Source: Paramacrobiotus richtersi
Taxonomy: Eukaryota > Tardigrada > Eutardigrada > Parachela > Macrobiotidae
Reading direction: 5' to 3'
NCBI GenBank assembly: GCA_034698045.1
Contig: JAQGAU010000718.1
Coordinates: 1-24,614, forward strand
DNA length: 24,614 bases
A program made the translations under genes and the position numbers. Below are positions 1-9,452 of this stretch, in pieces. The notes under the pieces are model-generated. The model was not told the origin of the DNA. It saw nothing but the letters and a program-made list of their open reading frames with translations, and ran no database searches. Position 1 is the stretch's first letter; each line of letters starts with the position of its first letter.

Positions 1-94
1 CGATTTCAAGTGATTTTTTTGATTGGTTGGCAGAGTTCGGCCCACTTTTTCAACAATCAACATAATCCTTTTCAAAAAGAATCTTATGGTGAAG

Positions 95-939
95 CTAGCT
101 ATTGACGCGGTAGTTGACTTTAAACAATCCCCAATCCCGGACATTATCACCAAACTCGGCGCAGTCCAGTGCGTTCAGCACCCGCTCTTACAGCTCCATC
201 ACCACATCGTGCTCCTTTGGACCGCATACTTCCCGGATGCTCGTGTTAAATATCTCAACATACATGGGTACAAGACTGTGTGCCTGCCTGCAGTGATAAG
301 AAACGGCCGTAAACTGCTGAAATATCCGGTACTATCATCTCAAACCAGACTGCCTTTTACCAGCAGGTGTATTCCCGTCCCCATTCAGACCAACATGAAC
401 CGTTGGGCTTCTGTTCGGTGACGTACAGTTCGCTCCTCGCCCGAAACAGTTCGGCATACATCTGGGGTAGAACTCGTTATTCCATTTCTACGACATCCTT
501 CGCGAATGTGAGGACAGTGAATAAGAACATTTTCGATAGCTTGCGCTGTCAGGTTGAATTTCCTGGCACTTTAAAAAAGGTGGGGAGATTTACGCGTTTG
601 GCAGCACATTTTTGTGGAGTGTCAAGTGACAACGAATTAGAATCGATTAAAATACCGTCTCATCTTAAATTGTCCTTATAATGTACGGACCGTGTCCTTC
701 AAAAACTTACGGGCAAAGATCGGTAACGCGTTCATACTTCCATTTTGCGTCTGGTTATCATGGCTTGGATCTCGTATCACGGCCAGCAAAGAGTATACCT
801 TGCCAATTGCCCGGTTTAATTCTGTGCCTGACTGGTTAGATTGCGAAACTGCTGTATCGCATGCAGAGTCGGCTTCTGAACCTCGGAAATACGGTACCAT
901 GCAGAACACACAGAATATCCAGAACTTAGAAATCATCAT
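95..939 (-). pseudogene. Secreted-protein family, copy A (broken)
   Basis: I do not recognise this family; it is defined here by three copies in the window. Exon 1 (939-711) starts MMISKFWIFCVFCMV, a signal-peptide-like stretch, and ends at a clear donor (GTAAGTTTTTG) in phase 1. Exon 2 (about 664-330) is homologous to copy B: it carries an FNLTAQAIENV stretch and a GLNGDGN motif, but only after frame changes, and it lacks about 45 residues present in B. Exon 3 (287-95) follows a CTGCAG acceptor, has one extra base near its start, and has an in-frame TAA at 188-190 where copy B has CAA (Gln). An intact product would be a secreted, Cys-containing, probably helical protein of about 300 residues. 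The stop, frameshifts and deletion make this a pseudogene. Confidence 0.7.
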
Positions 940-1370
940 GATCCGTTGTAATGTAAGCGAGAACATTGCCTGTATGTGTCCGAAATTGCCAGCAGTTTTA
1001 CTTCGGAAGATCGTCTTTATAGACATGCCGCCGGGCATTCTAACTGTTTGATTTTGTTTATCTCGATTTCATGTCGGGGTATGTTTGATTGTTCACTTGA
1101 TAAGGTCGACAGAAGGTTTGAATAATTCCCGCTGTTGAACAGACGGTGGATCTACTGTACACGCTACTCACTTTGGATGATATTATAGAATGCTGTCTAA
1201 TAAGCGGTAATATCAACGGAACAGCCAGATAAATGTGTGGAATTAGAGCACTGTTGTTCGCATTTTGCGTCAGTTCATTCGATTTAACATTTATCAACAA
1301 AAGAGTATTGTGCACCTCTACCTTTCTCGACTGGAAGGTTGTTACCGGTCCCACAACTTTCTTCGCTTCG

Positions 1371-1697
1371 TCATCGAACGGTTTCGGGGCTGACCGGCCG
1401 GCCGGCTTTATCGCAGCTTGAACCAGGCAGAAGCAATCGCAGACAATGGCGAGCGTTCTGACGAGCATTTTGAAGGAAGTTTGAAGAGTCCGAAACGGAA
1501 AGTAGCGGTACACTAAATCCATCATTTAGTAGCGTACGTTCCAAATCACATCGCTGTGATGACACGGTAGTATTCGAACAGTCTGACATGGTTGCCACCA
1601 TTGACGAAAGACAACTGACCACGCCTGATGCATTGTCGGTCAGAGCATGCCGTACTGCAAACATCAAAGGTACGAGTATAGACGTATAGACTACCAT
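1371..1697 (-). CDS. Possible secreted-protein first exon, unrecognised
   Basis: An ATG at 1697 opens a frame beginning MVVYTSILVPLMFAVRHA, which reads as a signal peptide, followed by a Cys- and Ser-rich stretch (about five Cys in 60 residues). The frame closes at 1371. No single donor stands out, and a competing minus-strand frame (1525-1058) overlaps the second half with another signal-like start, MLVRTLAIVCDCFCLVQA. It lies just upstream, in minus-strand terms, of copy A, and its start is about 120 bp from the eL41 start on the other strand, so the two would be divergent. I cannot say whether it is a live exon, part of a decayed copy, or chance. Confidence 0.25.
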   Translation of the reverse strand: MVVYTSILVPLMFAVRHALTDNASGVVSCLSSMVATMSDCSNTTVSSQRCDLERTLLNDGFSVPLLSVSDSSNFLQNARQNARHCLRLLLPGSSCDKAGRPVSPETVR

Positions 1698-1816
1698 GGT
1701 ACAGCTATCCCTTTCAGAAAGCACTCCGTCGGCTGTAATTTTGACATACGTTGCAGTTGGCTGTCTGCGGGTTTGCTGAAGTTAATTTAATTTGAAAAGT
1801 TTTTGAATCCGGCATC

Positions 1817-1894
1817 ATGCGAGACATGTGGAAGAAGAAACGTATGCGGCGCCTCAAGAGGAAGCGTAGGAAGATGCGAGAACGTTCCAAGTAG
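1817..1894 (+). CDS. RPL41: Ribosomal protein eL41
   Basis: A 25-codon ORF from ATG 1817 to TAG 1892-1894 encodes the extremely basic single-helix protein eL41 of the large ribosomal subunit, which lies at the subunit interface. The block KKRMRRLKRKRRKMR (residues 6-20) is the family hallmark, and the ending RSK and total length of 25 are those of eukaryotic eL41. Differences from the common animal form are near the N terminus (Asp3, Met4) and a Glu at 22. An AATAAA lies 10 nt after the stop. No intron interrupts the reading frame; many animals have one or more in this gene, so this is either a lineage-specific intron loss or a retrocopy. Coding capacity is intact. Confidence 0.9.
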   Translation: MRDMWKKKRMRRLKRKRRKMRERSK

Positions 1895-1904
1895 TTGGCC
1901 AAAG

Positions 1905-1910
1905 AATAAA
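1905..1910 (+). promoter_or_regulatory. Poly(A) signal of eL41
   Basis: AATAAA 10 nt downstream of the eL41 stop codon, in AAAGAATAAAAGATTTTG. The spacing is short, but a very short 3' UTR is plausible for such a gene. Confidence 0.5.
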
Positions 1911-1960
1911 AGATTTTGCTGTTTCCAGTTGGCTTTAGCTGTAACATACCTGAGAGACTA

Positions 1961-2068
1961 AATAAATAGACCTTTTTTAATGTCAAATTTGACTTTTTAG
2001 CAGTGTCTGTGCGCTCGCTCTCTGCTTCGCTGCGGCTTTTGCCAATAAAAGTCATCAATAAATAGACC
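1961..2068 (+). repeat. 12-bp direct repeats flanking an AT-rich near-palindrome
   Basis: AATAAATAGACC occurs at 1961-1972 and again at 2057-2068. The 84 bp between them begin with TTTTTTAATGTCAAATTTGAC, which has a palindromic core (TCAAATTTGA). This could be the footprint of a small insertion with duplicated target, or a slippage product. No transposon family is recognised. Confidence 0.4.
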
Positions 2069-2083
2069 ACACGCGTAACCGGT

Positions 2084-3069
2084 GCCTTTAAGCTGTTCAA
2101 ATTTAGCGAAATTGAAGAATTAAAATGCGCTGCGGACGCCACAGAAGTTGCTCTGGCTCCGGCCACAGAAGTGAGACTTGTGCATTCGCACCTGTTGCGC
2201 CTGTGATCGAAGGCAGTACAAGATTGGCTTCTCTTTGGAATGTAAAACTGTCGTTACGATCTATTGCGTACTGCAAACTGGTGTTCAGGAAAAGCGGAAA
2301 AACAATAAGCTTTATCGAAACGTGTGCTGTAGAATTCAAAACGATTATGTCAAATTAGGACGGATTATGTACCTGGAGCGCACTATTCGTTTTTGCCCAA
2401 TAGAAGCCGACTTACATCATCTGCTTGCAACATGTTGCGTTTTTGCGCGACTGTGCGCAGAAGCTTTGACAGGTGCACAAATAGCCAATGAACTGGAACC
2501 GCGGCCCCGCCGGCTGTACGTCATAGCGACTGCCATTAGAATGCTTTACAAAAATACACATCCTCCGAAATGCAGTAAGGAACATCGACAGAATTTAATA
2601 ACAGAAGCGCTCCAAGCGTACCAGAAATAGCAGCGTCTTGAAGGAAATCCCAAAGATGACAGCAACGTTCCGGCTGCTTTATTCTCCATTGCATCACTGT
2701 ACCACCGCAATGGTGCTGATACACTATAGGTCAAGGGTTACCTCAGATTTGCCTGTGAGGCCGACAGTCGTTGTCTTGCATGCTTCCGGGCGGTGAATGA
2801 ACGGTTTGGTCCGAAAAGACTGGCTGAAATTTACTTGAATGCGCTGGAAATGAAGCTTCTCTATCCAGTAAATTTGGACGATAAAAACGACGGGACGGAG
2901 CAGGCGAATCGCTGCTGCCAAGAATGTAGAGAAATTAACCCGTTATATGTCTGTCTGCCGGGAAGCGGCGTATTGTGGTAGAGAATGTCAGCTGTCGAAC
3001 TGGCGCACTCACAAGCAGACCTGCATAGCGAAGTTCGCAAGAATGTCATGCCTGCAACAAATGTCGTAA
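2084..3069 (+). pseudogene. TPR-like / MYND zinc-finger protein pseudogene
   Basis: One reading frame (codon starts divisible by 3) runs from about 2178 to 2970 and is coding-like throughout, broken only by TAG at 2628-2630 and TAG at 2727-2729. It shows helical, TPR-like segments (LYVIATAIRMLYK, ALFSIASLYHRNG, RLAEIYLNALEMKLLYP). The first half of a MYND finger follows (CCQEC, 2913-2927). The second half continues in another frame: YCGREC-Q, then W, HK and C with textbook MYND spacing, ending in TAA at 3067-3069. The shift falls in the middle C-x2-C of the finger, near 2955-2965. The 5' end is unclear; a plausible earlier part (2084-2203) is in a third frame. MYND fingers bind proline-rich partners in transcription and chromatin proteins. 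The copy is intronless, so it may be retrocopied. Confidence 0.65.
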
Positions 3070-3135
3070 TGCAAGATTGACCTTTTCGCGTCTGAGCGAG
3101 TAACCGTAAAATAAGACGTTATTTATCGTCAGTAT

Positions 3136-3555
3136 CAATATAACGTCGGCACGCCAGGACTTTGGCGGGCGGACGGAAAACGTCTCGATGGAATGACTAG
3201 AGTGCCTTTCAGAGCGGGAAAAAATGCGGTGTATGATGTAAAGGTCGCAGATACAGTAGCCCAGACATACGTCGCCGATACTTCCAAGAAAGCTTGTGCG
3301 GCGGCGAAAGTACGAGAAGCAGCCAAAAGAAGACATTACGTTGAGTTGAGTGGACAATAAGAATTTGTGCCACTTGCTTTTGAGAGTTTTGGCACATGGG
3401 GAGACGATGCAGTAGATTTTTTGCGCCATCTTGGGCGTCAGTTGCGAGTAGTTAAAGAAAAGCCGCGGGCGTCTTCGTTTCTTTACCAGGGTGTTAGCAT
3501 CGAACTGCAGATTGGTAACGCATTGTGTATAATGGGAACTTTCAACAGTGACTAG
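3136..3555 (+). mobile_element. LINE-type retrotransposon, C-terminal Pol remnant
   Basis: One frame reads NVGTPGLWRADGKRLDGMT, then a VYDVKVADTVAQTYV block, an Ala/Lys-rich helix, a single TAA at about 3358, and then EFVPLAFESFGTWGDDAVDF, FLYQGVSIELQIGNAL and a terminal stop at 3553-3555. This order (DGKRPDG, a DV-VADT-A-SYV block, FVPLA-ETLG-W, then SIA-Q-GNA) is what I know from the region after the reverse transcriptase of invertebrate non-LTR elements. The reverse transcriptase is absent, so it is a 5'-truncated, stop-containing dead copy, directly downstream of the MYND pseudogene on the same strand. The 5' edge is uncertain. Confidence 0.6.
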
Positions 3556-4336
3556 TTTTTTTTAACAGGTCTGGTATCGAGAAACAAGTGGAATGATAGG
3601 AAAAAATTAATGAATGATCAACGTTTTTTCTTACGGTCTCCGGCAATCCGTTAACCACTAGTAATGATATTGCTTTTTTCCCGCATTGCGTCAGATCCGT
3701 TGCTTTTGCGATCCTTGATTAGTTATTTAACGATGAGTATCGATACGTTATTCCGCAAACCATTTGTTATATCGGTAAAACCGTAAAAGTGAGATTTCAG
3801 GTAAGCAACCTTCGAAATCTAGCGTTGGGGTTTTGTTTAATAATTTGCCGGTAGCTTTTGTGAAACCAAAGAGCGAAATAATTTTGCAGTATTCTTGGGG
3901 GAAATAATTTAACAAGGAAGTGCCCTTGAGGTGGCTTCGAGTGCTAGTAACAGCAAAAAATCGTTCTTTCTTTCGGTCACTCTAGAAAAACACGTATGCT
4001 GGTAGTGCTGGAACAAGTTTTACCACACTTTCAGAAAAACAAATTTCATAAGCAGCCACCACATGGTTGTAACTACAGGTTTTGAAACAGCCGATATTGA
4101 GATTGGCTTAAGCCTAAACAATCTGAAGTTGGCGCACCATCCGTATCGGATGATTTGGAGAAAACGAGCCTCGTGGTATAATACACGTTGAAAAAAGGAA
4201 CACATCCACATACGGTATTAACCTTTCTTTTTTTTTAATTGTTCCAGTCCAGTTTTCAACTTGAAATGCCCTGCAAAATTCTGGAAATTCGTCAACCCGT
4301 ATAAAGGTGGCATAATGCCACTGGCGCATTACAAGT
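3556..4336. other. Intergenic, no gene seen
   Basis: AT-rich stretch between the LINE remnant and the 3' end of the kinase gene. No frame on either strand looks coding. On the minus strand an ATTAAA (4239-4234) about 100 nt past the kinase stop is a possible variant poly(A) signal. Confidence 0.5.
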
Positions 4337-7300
4337 TCACATTGGAATTTGTGGCAGTCTATCCAAATCCAGTACAAGAAGGTTAATTACGCGTGATGTT
4401 TCTCCAACATATGCGCCCCAAGCTGTCAATGCAATGGGACTGCCTCCAGGGTTCCAACTGGGAACAGTCAAGGGGTAAAAAACACCTGCAGCCCTGTTGC
4501 TGATTATCCACAGAATTTCTTCGCTGTCTATATCCCATATCAGTAGGGCAGTCACAGGTGTGTTATATTCATCTCTAGCCGTCTGAATTATGGCGCTTAT
4601 CTTCCGGCTGTCAGGGCTGATTGACATCCAGTCTCCATACGCTAATTCGGTGCTGAGAAGAACAGGGGATATTTTTCTCTCGTGCCACATCCACAAATGG
4701 TACAGCTGCTCGGTTCGAGCGTTCTAGAAAAACACTAATTTATTCTTATACGTTGCTTTAGTTTCTGATTTAATAAGAGACAAAGCCGCGCGTGCTGCGG
4801 GAGCGGCTGCAAAAAAATCAAGTTAGATTAAAGACACTTTTGGCGTTTGTCTCCTCGTTACACTCAATCAACGGGCACAACGCGGATGTGTAATAATGTT
4901 CCATTACTAAACGTAAAACCGGCAATAACGTCCTCTACAGTACTACCGGCAACACCGTTAGTAATCTCGCATTTATTCAGTACCGCCAGTAGCAATGTTT
5001 CGCTGTGGTAGCGCTTTGTGGCAGTCCTCGGAGTCGTCTGATTTTATCCGCCCCTCATAGGCCCTTCGTTTCACCAAGCCGGTACAGTGGTTACAGTTTT
5101 GGTGATAATCACAAAGGGGCTGGGCAATAATAACCCGGGGACATTTTGGCGGGGGGTAATATAATTGCCGGTTACAGGTGTGTTAACGGGCATCTAAGCC
5201 GGAATCAAGATGTTTAGCACAATGGCCTGCCGTCCATCCAGATTGGCAACCGACTGAACGATGATACGCTAAAAATAGCTGTCGGCCTCCGACTAGGAGC
5301 GAGGACTTGGAAGCTGCACAAATGCGTCAAATGCCACAAGGATGTGAACGCAGTATCTCCTGCCGATTTGCGGTCGGCGCTTGTAGCCGGCAGAGATGCT
5401 TACCTGTTTACGGTTTATGCCATAAGCAGTTTTGCCGAAACACCAAAAAGTGTTTATGCTATGCTTTATGCTATATACCTTCTGTGGCTGACCGGCTGAC
5501 ACAGAAAATTAGATCCATATTTTAGTTGGACCTTTGCCAAGCGTGTCTTTGCACAGAATGGTCTGAACGGCTGGACATGTGTTTGGTGGAAGCTAGCTTA
5601 CTTTTTGTGTGTGTTCCTATTTCTCACCTTTGAGTTATGCAAGGCTAGAGAAAAACAGATGACATCCTTCTGCTTGCGGCAATTTTCTGATGCTCGAGCA
5701 TACGGCCAGCCCAAACTGGCTTCGCTATGTACAATCCCCTTCTGCCTATTGCGCACTCGAAAAACAGTATTCTGCGTCATGGTGTTGTCTATGTGGATCT
5801 CGGCAATGAAGTCACCCTGAAAAAGATAATCTTGATCAGTAACCAGAAGCTGCAGAAGGTTTTCAGTTTTTATCCAAGGCGTTACAACAAACAGGACGGT
5901 AAAATGTGAACAATTTTATCACATTATGTCAAAAAATAACAAACGTTATGTACAGTAATTTGGCATTTTCGTGAGCTTTGTACCTCTCTAAAAAACATCG
6001 CACATCTTTCGAAGTCTGGTTTGACATAAGCACTGCGCCAAGGCACATTGGCTGAGTTTGGTTTGACATAGGCACTGTGCCGAACCGGAGGAGACGGTAG
6101 TTCCTTGGCTGAGTAATTGGTACGTTTCAGTAATGCCGTGGACGAAATAGAAGCTATCCAAACGTAGCAATCCTCATTGTCATCATATATATGTATCATG
6201 TACTCGTCGACAAACTCCCATTCCATAAGTCGAACTGGTGTACTGATTGTTACTTCAACAAATTTCATGTTGTTTGCAGTCCATACGTACAAGCCAGATT
6301 TCTTTTTTACATCCGTACAGCCAAGATACGCGCCAAAACACGTGCCAGCGTCATTCCAGAGTGAAACCCGGTACTCAGTGACTGCTTTCGTAGTGATTGA
6401 GTCGATTATTACAAGTTCCGAGCTGTCGTCCGGCCACAACCACATCTCCAATACGTATGTTAATGGCAAATCAGTGCAAAAGCCTAAACAGAAACGTACA
6501 GGAAGGTTTCGGTGCAGATCAGTTCTGTTTCAAATAAGGTCGCTAAATCCGTGGATGGACTTCGAGCTGTTTTTGTTCTAATTTATTGAACGCAACCTTA
6601 CCGACACAGACGAAGTTTCCAGTTTTGTTAAAAGAGAGCTGGAAACAATCTCTGCGTGTGTAGTCCCAATTGTTTTCCGAAGGCTTCGGTACTTCCGGGA
6701 GATTCATCCGCTTCTCCGTTCCATTTCTCAGGTTTTTCGCCAGTATATGATCGGCTTTTTTGATAGCTATGACATCGCTACCGGGAACCCAAGCCCAGAC
6801 CATTGCAGGGTCACCCGATTTTGCATGCGGATCAGCGTTCCCAACATATATTTCATGGAACCGTAACAACGCTCCCCCTGTGAGCACATTCTGGTGGACG
6901 AGATGTCGCACTGTCGAAAGCAGGGCACCTGCACCTGTCCTTTCTGTCGCGTCCGTGGTAAGGCAAAGCTTGATTATATTTGCCATAAAATCAGGTATAT
7001 GGGAAGATATAACCGGAATGTAACCATCCGCAATCTTAAAAATAATCTGTTCGGGAGTTGTGTCAGACCAAATGGTAAACAAATGCTTAGAAATTGACGG
7101 TTTCTTCCACAACGACGACCGTTCAAGAAACGTTTTCTCCAAAACATTTTGCTGTAGAATTCCATACGAGCAGTTAACCAGATCGAGAATAATGCAACCG
7201 AGACTCCATATATCACTTTTCCTGCCTGGTTTTTCGTGGCCTTGCTTCACGAAGCGGGCAACCATTTCGGGTGACATGTACCTGGCTGTACCGCGAAGAT

Positions 7301-7973
7301 GGGTGATATCCAGTGACTTGGTGACGTTTTCTTCCATGTGAATGCGGTCGTCCAGATCAGCAATAATTAACCTCCACCTTCGCACTGGACAGCGCTTCTT
7401 CAGAATATTTCCCGGTTTTAGGTCTCCATGAATTATATTGTTTTTGTGCAGATATTCCAAACCGAACGTCAACTGTTCGGTCATGCGTAGCAAAACGTTA
7501 TCTGTTAAGTGTACCTCCTTATTTCGCACCTGCGCAATCAAGCCGGCCAAATCACCATCTGCAAACAAGGAACAGCAAATAGAGAGCACTAAAATCACCG
7601 CTGTTGTCAAGTTATATGTAGATTCCGTGAACTGACCTGCTACAAATTCCATCGCTACATTTACGGTACTACCATTGGGAGAATTTTTAATGTTGATTTG
7701 GTAATAACAAAGGATATTCGGATGTCTTAAATCGAGCAGCGATTTCCATCGCCGGAGAATCGCTTTTCCGTTTAAGTGGCCCTCAAGTCTCTTCATGTCA
7801 TCTGGGCGCAGGTAAATTTCCTTGATGGCAATAGGTTGGTCAGATGACTGTCCTCCAGGGTTATTTCTGCGCAGTCCCTTCAGTACTAGACCGAAAGCTC
7901 CTCGGCCTATCACATTTCCTTTCGTATAGAGCAAATAACTGTCACCCAAACACACCGTGTCTGTCGCGCTCAT
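4337..7973 (-). CDS. Ser/Thr protein kinase with beta-rich C-terminal domain
   Basis: Four exons with matching phases: 7973-7637, 7558-6602, 6483-5984 and 4723-4337, giving 726 residues. I chose ATG 7973; the frame is open upstream but without ATG. Kinase domain about residues 17-335: glycine loop GRGAFG (23-28), IAIK with Lys51, HGDLKPGN (156-163, HRD changed to HGD), ADLDD (179-183, where DFG is expected), GTARYMSPE (202-210), KSDIWSLG (226-233). The remainder (about 345-726) is rich in short beta strands with Trp-Asp pairs (WMSISPDS, LLIWDIDS, GLYVWTANNM) and suggests a WD40-like propeller; this part is inference. The catalytic Asp and Asn are present, but the DFG Gly is Asp, so activity is uncertain. 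The 1260-nt last intron holds a LINE scrap. Cytosolic, as no signal peptide or membrane segment is seen in the spliced form. Confidence 0.85.
5221..5420 (+). mobile_element. LINE-type Pol scrap with zinc-knuckle region
   Basis: Plus-strand frame from about 5228 reads LPSIQIGNRLNDDTLKIAVG, then LRLGARTWKLHKCVKCHKDV. The continuation SCRFAVGACSRQ is found in another frame, so there is a frameshift near 5350. IAVGLRLGA, followed by a Cys-Cys pair and a SCR-x-x-G-x-x-R block, is the pattern I know from the region after the reverse transcriptase of invertebrate non-LTR elements, upstream of the part preserved at 3136-3555. It lies antisense in the last kinase intron and has no coding capacity. The edges are uncertain. 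Confidence 0.5.
6015..6081 (-). repeat. 42-bp tandem duplication inside the kinase exon
   Basis: GGTTTGACATA is repeated 42 nt apart (6018 and 6060 on the plus strand) with similar flanks, giving SAYVKP twice, 14 residues apart, near the end of the third kinase exon. The unit length is a multiple of three, so the frame is kept. Confidence 0.6.
7559..7636 (-). other. In-frame, stop-free 78-nt kinase intron
   Basis: The kinase frame is open through this segment, but it has good splice signals (GTCAGTTC donor, TTGTTTGCAG acceptor) and interrupts the domain between MEFVA and GDLAGLI, where family members have no insert. Read through, it would add 26 mostly hydrophobic residues (including AVILVLSICC). 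Length is divisible by three, so retention keeps the frame. Confidence 0.75.
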
Positions 7974-8516
7974 GTTAATGCGGTTGTACAAAGTTTTACT
8001 CGGTATTTTTTCACTCAGTACCGTAAATGTACAGAACTAAAAAATGCTGTACTCCGCTGAAGATTATTACCGCCATAGATCAGATACGGTATGTTGATAG
8101 CAGAACTCTGCGTAACTTATGTCCGTTTCTTCCGATTCCGATATAAGTGCAGCAAGGAACATCGATAGCTGGGTTGCTTTTGTTGGTCATATGACAATTT
8201 TCTTGTGCAGTTTTTGGATAAGGCGCAAAGTGTAAGCAGCAAACAATCTCTTTTATCGGAACAGATTACACTCATTATAGTGGTTACCTTACTGCATGAT
8301 AGTGATACGTGACTTGCATGGTATGTTCCCGTTTGATTGATTCAACAATGGGAGATACGATTCTTTCACTGCATATTGTCAGTATGTAGTGCGTTTGCTT
8401 ATTATAACAGTTAACAGGCATCCCCAAATACCACAAGGCTTGCCGCCAGTTTATGCTTTAATCGCTTAACTAAAAAATGGTTACATCTCTCACTGTTTAA
8501 AATACGATGGTGGTGA
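7974..8516. other. Kinase 5' flank, no gene seen
   Basis: Expected to hold the kinase promoter and 5' UTR. I see no TATA box or coding frame I would defend. Confidence 0.4.
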
Positions 8517-8681
8517 TGTTTGTGGAGCGCGAGGCCCGTCAAAAAGGAACAACTGCTTAAAGACCGCAGTTTCGCTGAAGATCTGGGTGAAGTGTTTAAA
8601 GATTTTGTGCCATTCTACAAAAGACGCCAGACGGTCTTTGAACAATCCACATTGCAGAGAAAGATCCTATTGCAAACGTAA
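8517..8681 (+). other. Coding-like scrap, unrecognised
   Basis: A frame without ATG reads RPVKKEQLLKDRSFAEDLGE and continues VFKDFVPFYKRRQTVFEQ, ending in TAA 8679-8681. The amphipathic, charged composition looks like real protein rather than chance, but no family is recognised. It could be a last exon or a remnant. Confidence 0.3.
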
Positions 8682-8705
8682 AAGAACGTTTTTAAAGACT
8701 GATGT

Positions 8706-8819
8706 CTAAACACAAATGTCTAAATCGGTGAGAATATGTTCGTCCCCAAGCAGGCTCAGTAATCTGTCATTGGCTTCCATGTGCTCCGATATCTGCCAGG
8801 CGCTCAGGTTTAGTTTTCT
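8706..8819 (-). other. Possible terminal exon, unrecognised
   Basis: After a possible acceptor (CATACATAG) a 37-residue frame reads KLNLSAWQISEHMEANDRLL and SLLGDEHILTDLDICV, ending in TAG at 8708-8706. It looks like the helical C terminus of a protein. I find no preceding exon on this strand within the next kilobase. Confidence 0.3.
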
Positions 8820-8822
8820 CTA

Positions 8823-9452
8823 TGTATGTGCTTTCAGTGGTAATTTCGTCAATGTGTATTGGATTTTGCGAAGCGACAGTACCTCGAACATAATCTACGA
8901 AATTCGAAATTATCGATAATGAAATGCTTTGGGGAGTGTATCAGGAATTCAAATCGTAGTTGTTGTGACCGTTCGAAGTGATTTGTGTGGGTAAACACTT
9001 CCCTTTGTGACCGGTAACAATCCTCTGACAACAACTGGAAGTTGAACCATATTCCGACGCCGTTCACAGACCTAGTCTACCGTACAACGTATAGGGTAGA
9101 CCCCCAAACACAGCAGCACTGAAGTTCCGGCATAGTTATTGTTTCGGCACTGCCATTTCTATGCGACGGGACCACAGCTGGCTCGTACATATATGCATAT
9201 GTGGTGCGTATGTGGTTCGTGTTTACAAATAACGTCACATGCATGCCGGTAGAAGATTAACTTATTGGTTTGAAGCTGTATCTCGAACTCATTTCGGAAG
9301 GGATTTGATGGCTGACTGACTGGCTGGCTGACGTTGGTAACCCGGGTGAAAGTTTACATAACAACAGGAAAAGAAGTACAACAAACCGCTGAACATACGG
9401 TCGATTTCTGAACGCTTTGTCAAACTATCAATGGCTCTCGCTGGAGCCTTGA
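8823..9452. other. Intergenic, nothing recognised
   Basis: Weak coding-like frames exist on the minus strand (8849-9067), but they have no ATG and no family resemblance. Includes an alternating ATATATGCATATGTG stretch near 9188-9202. Confidence 0.35.

Noticed and set aside
1058-1525. Minus-strand 155-codon ORF with signal-like start at MLVRTLAIV
   Set aside because: Competes with the frame from 1697; no family, no splice support; may be part of the decayed flank of copy A.
4910-5175. Short inverted repeats ACCGGCAAT / ATTGCCGGT in the kinase intron, a possible MITE
   Set aside because: Only about 9 bp match, no target duplication found, and likely chance.
5598-5909. ORFs on both strands in the kinase intron
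   Set aside because: No family resemblance or splice signals; considered chance in intronic DNA.
7559-7636. A transmembrane kinase, suggested by the uninterrupted frame
   Set aside because: The hydrophobic piece has strong GT-AG signals and breaks a conserved kinase block, so it is an intron.
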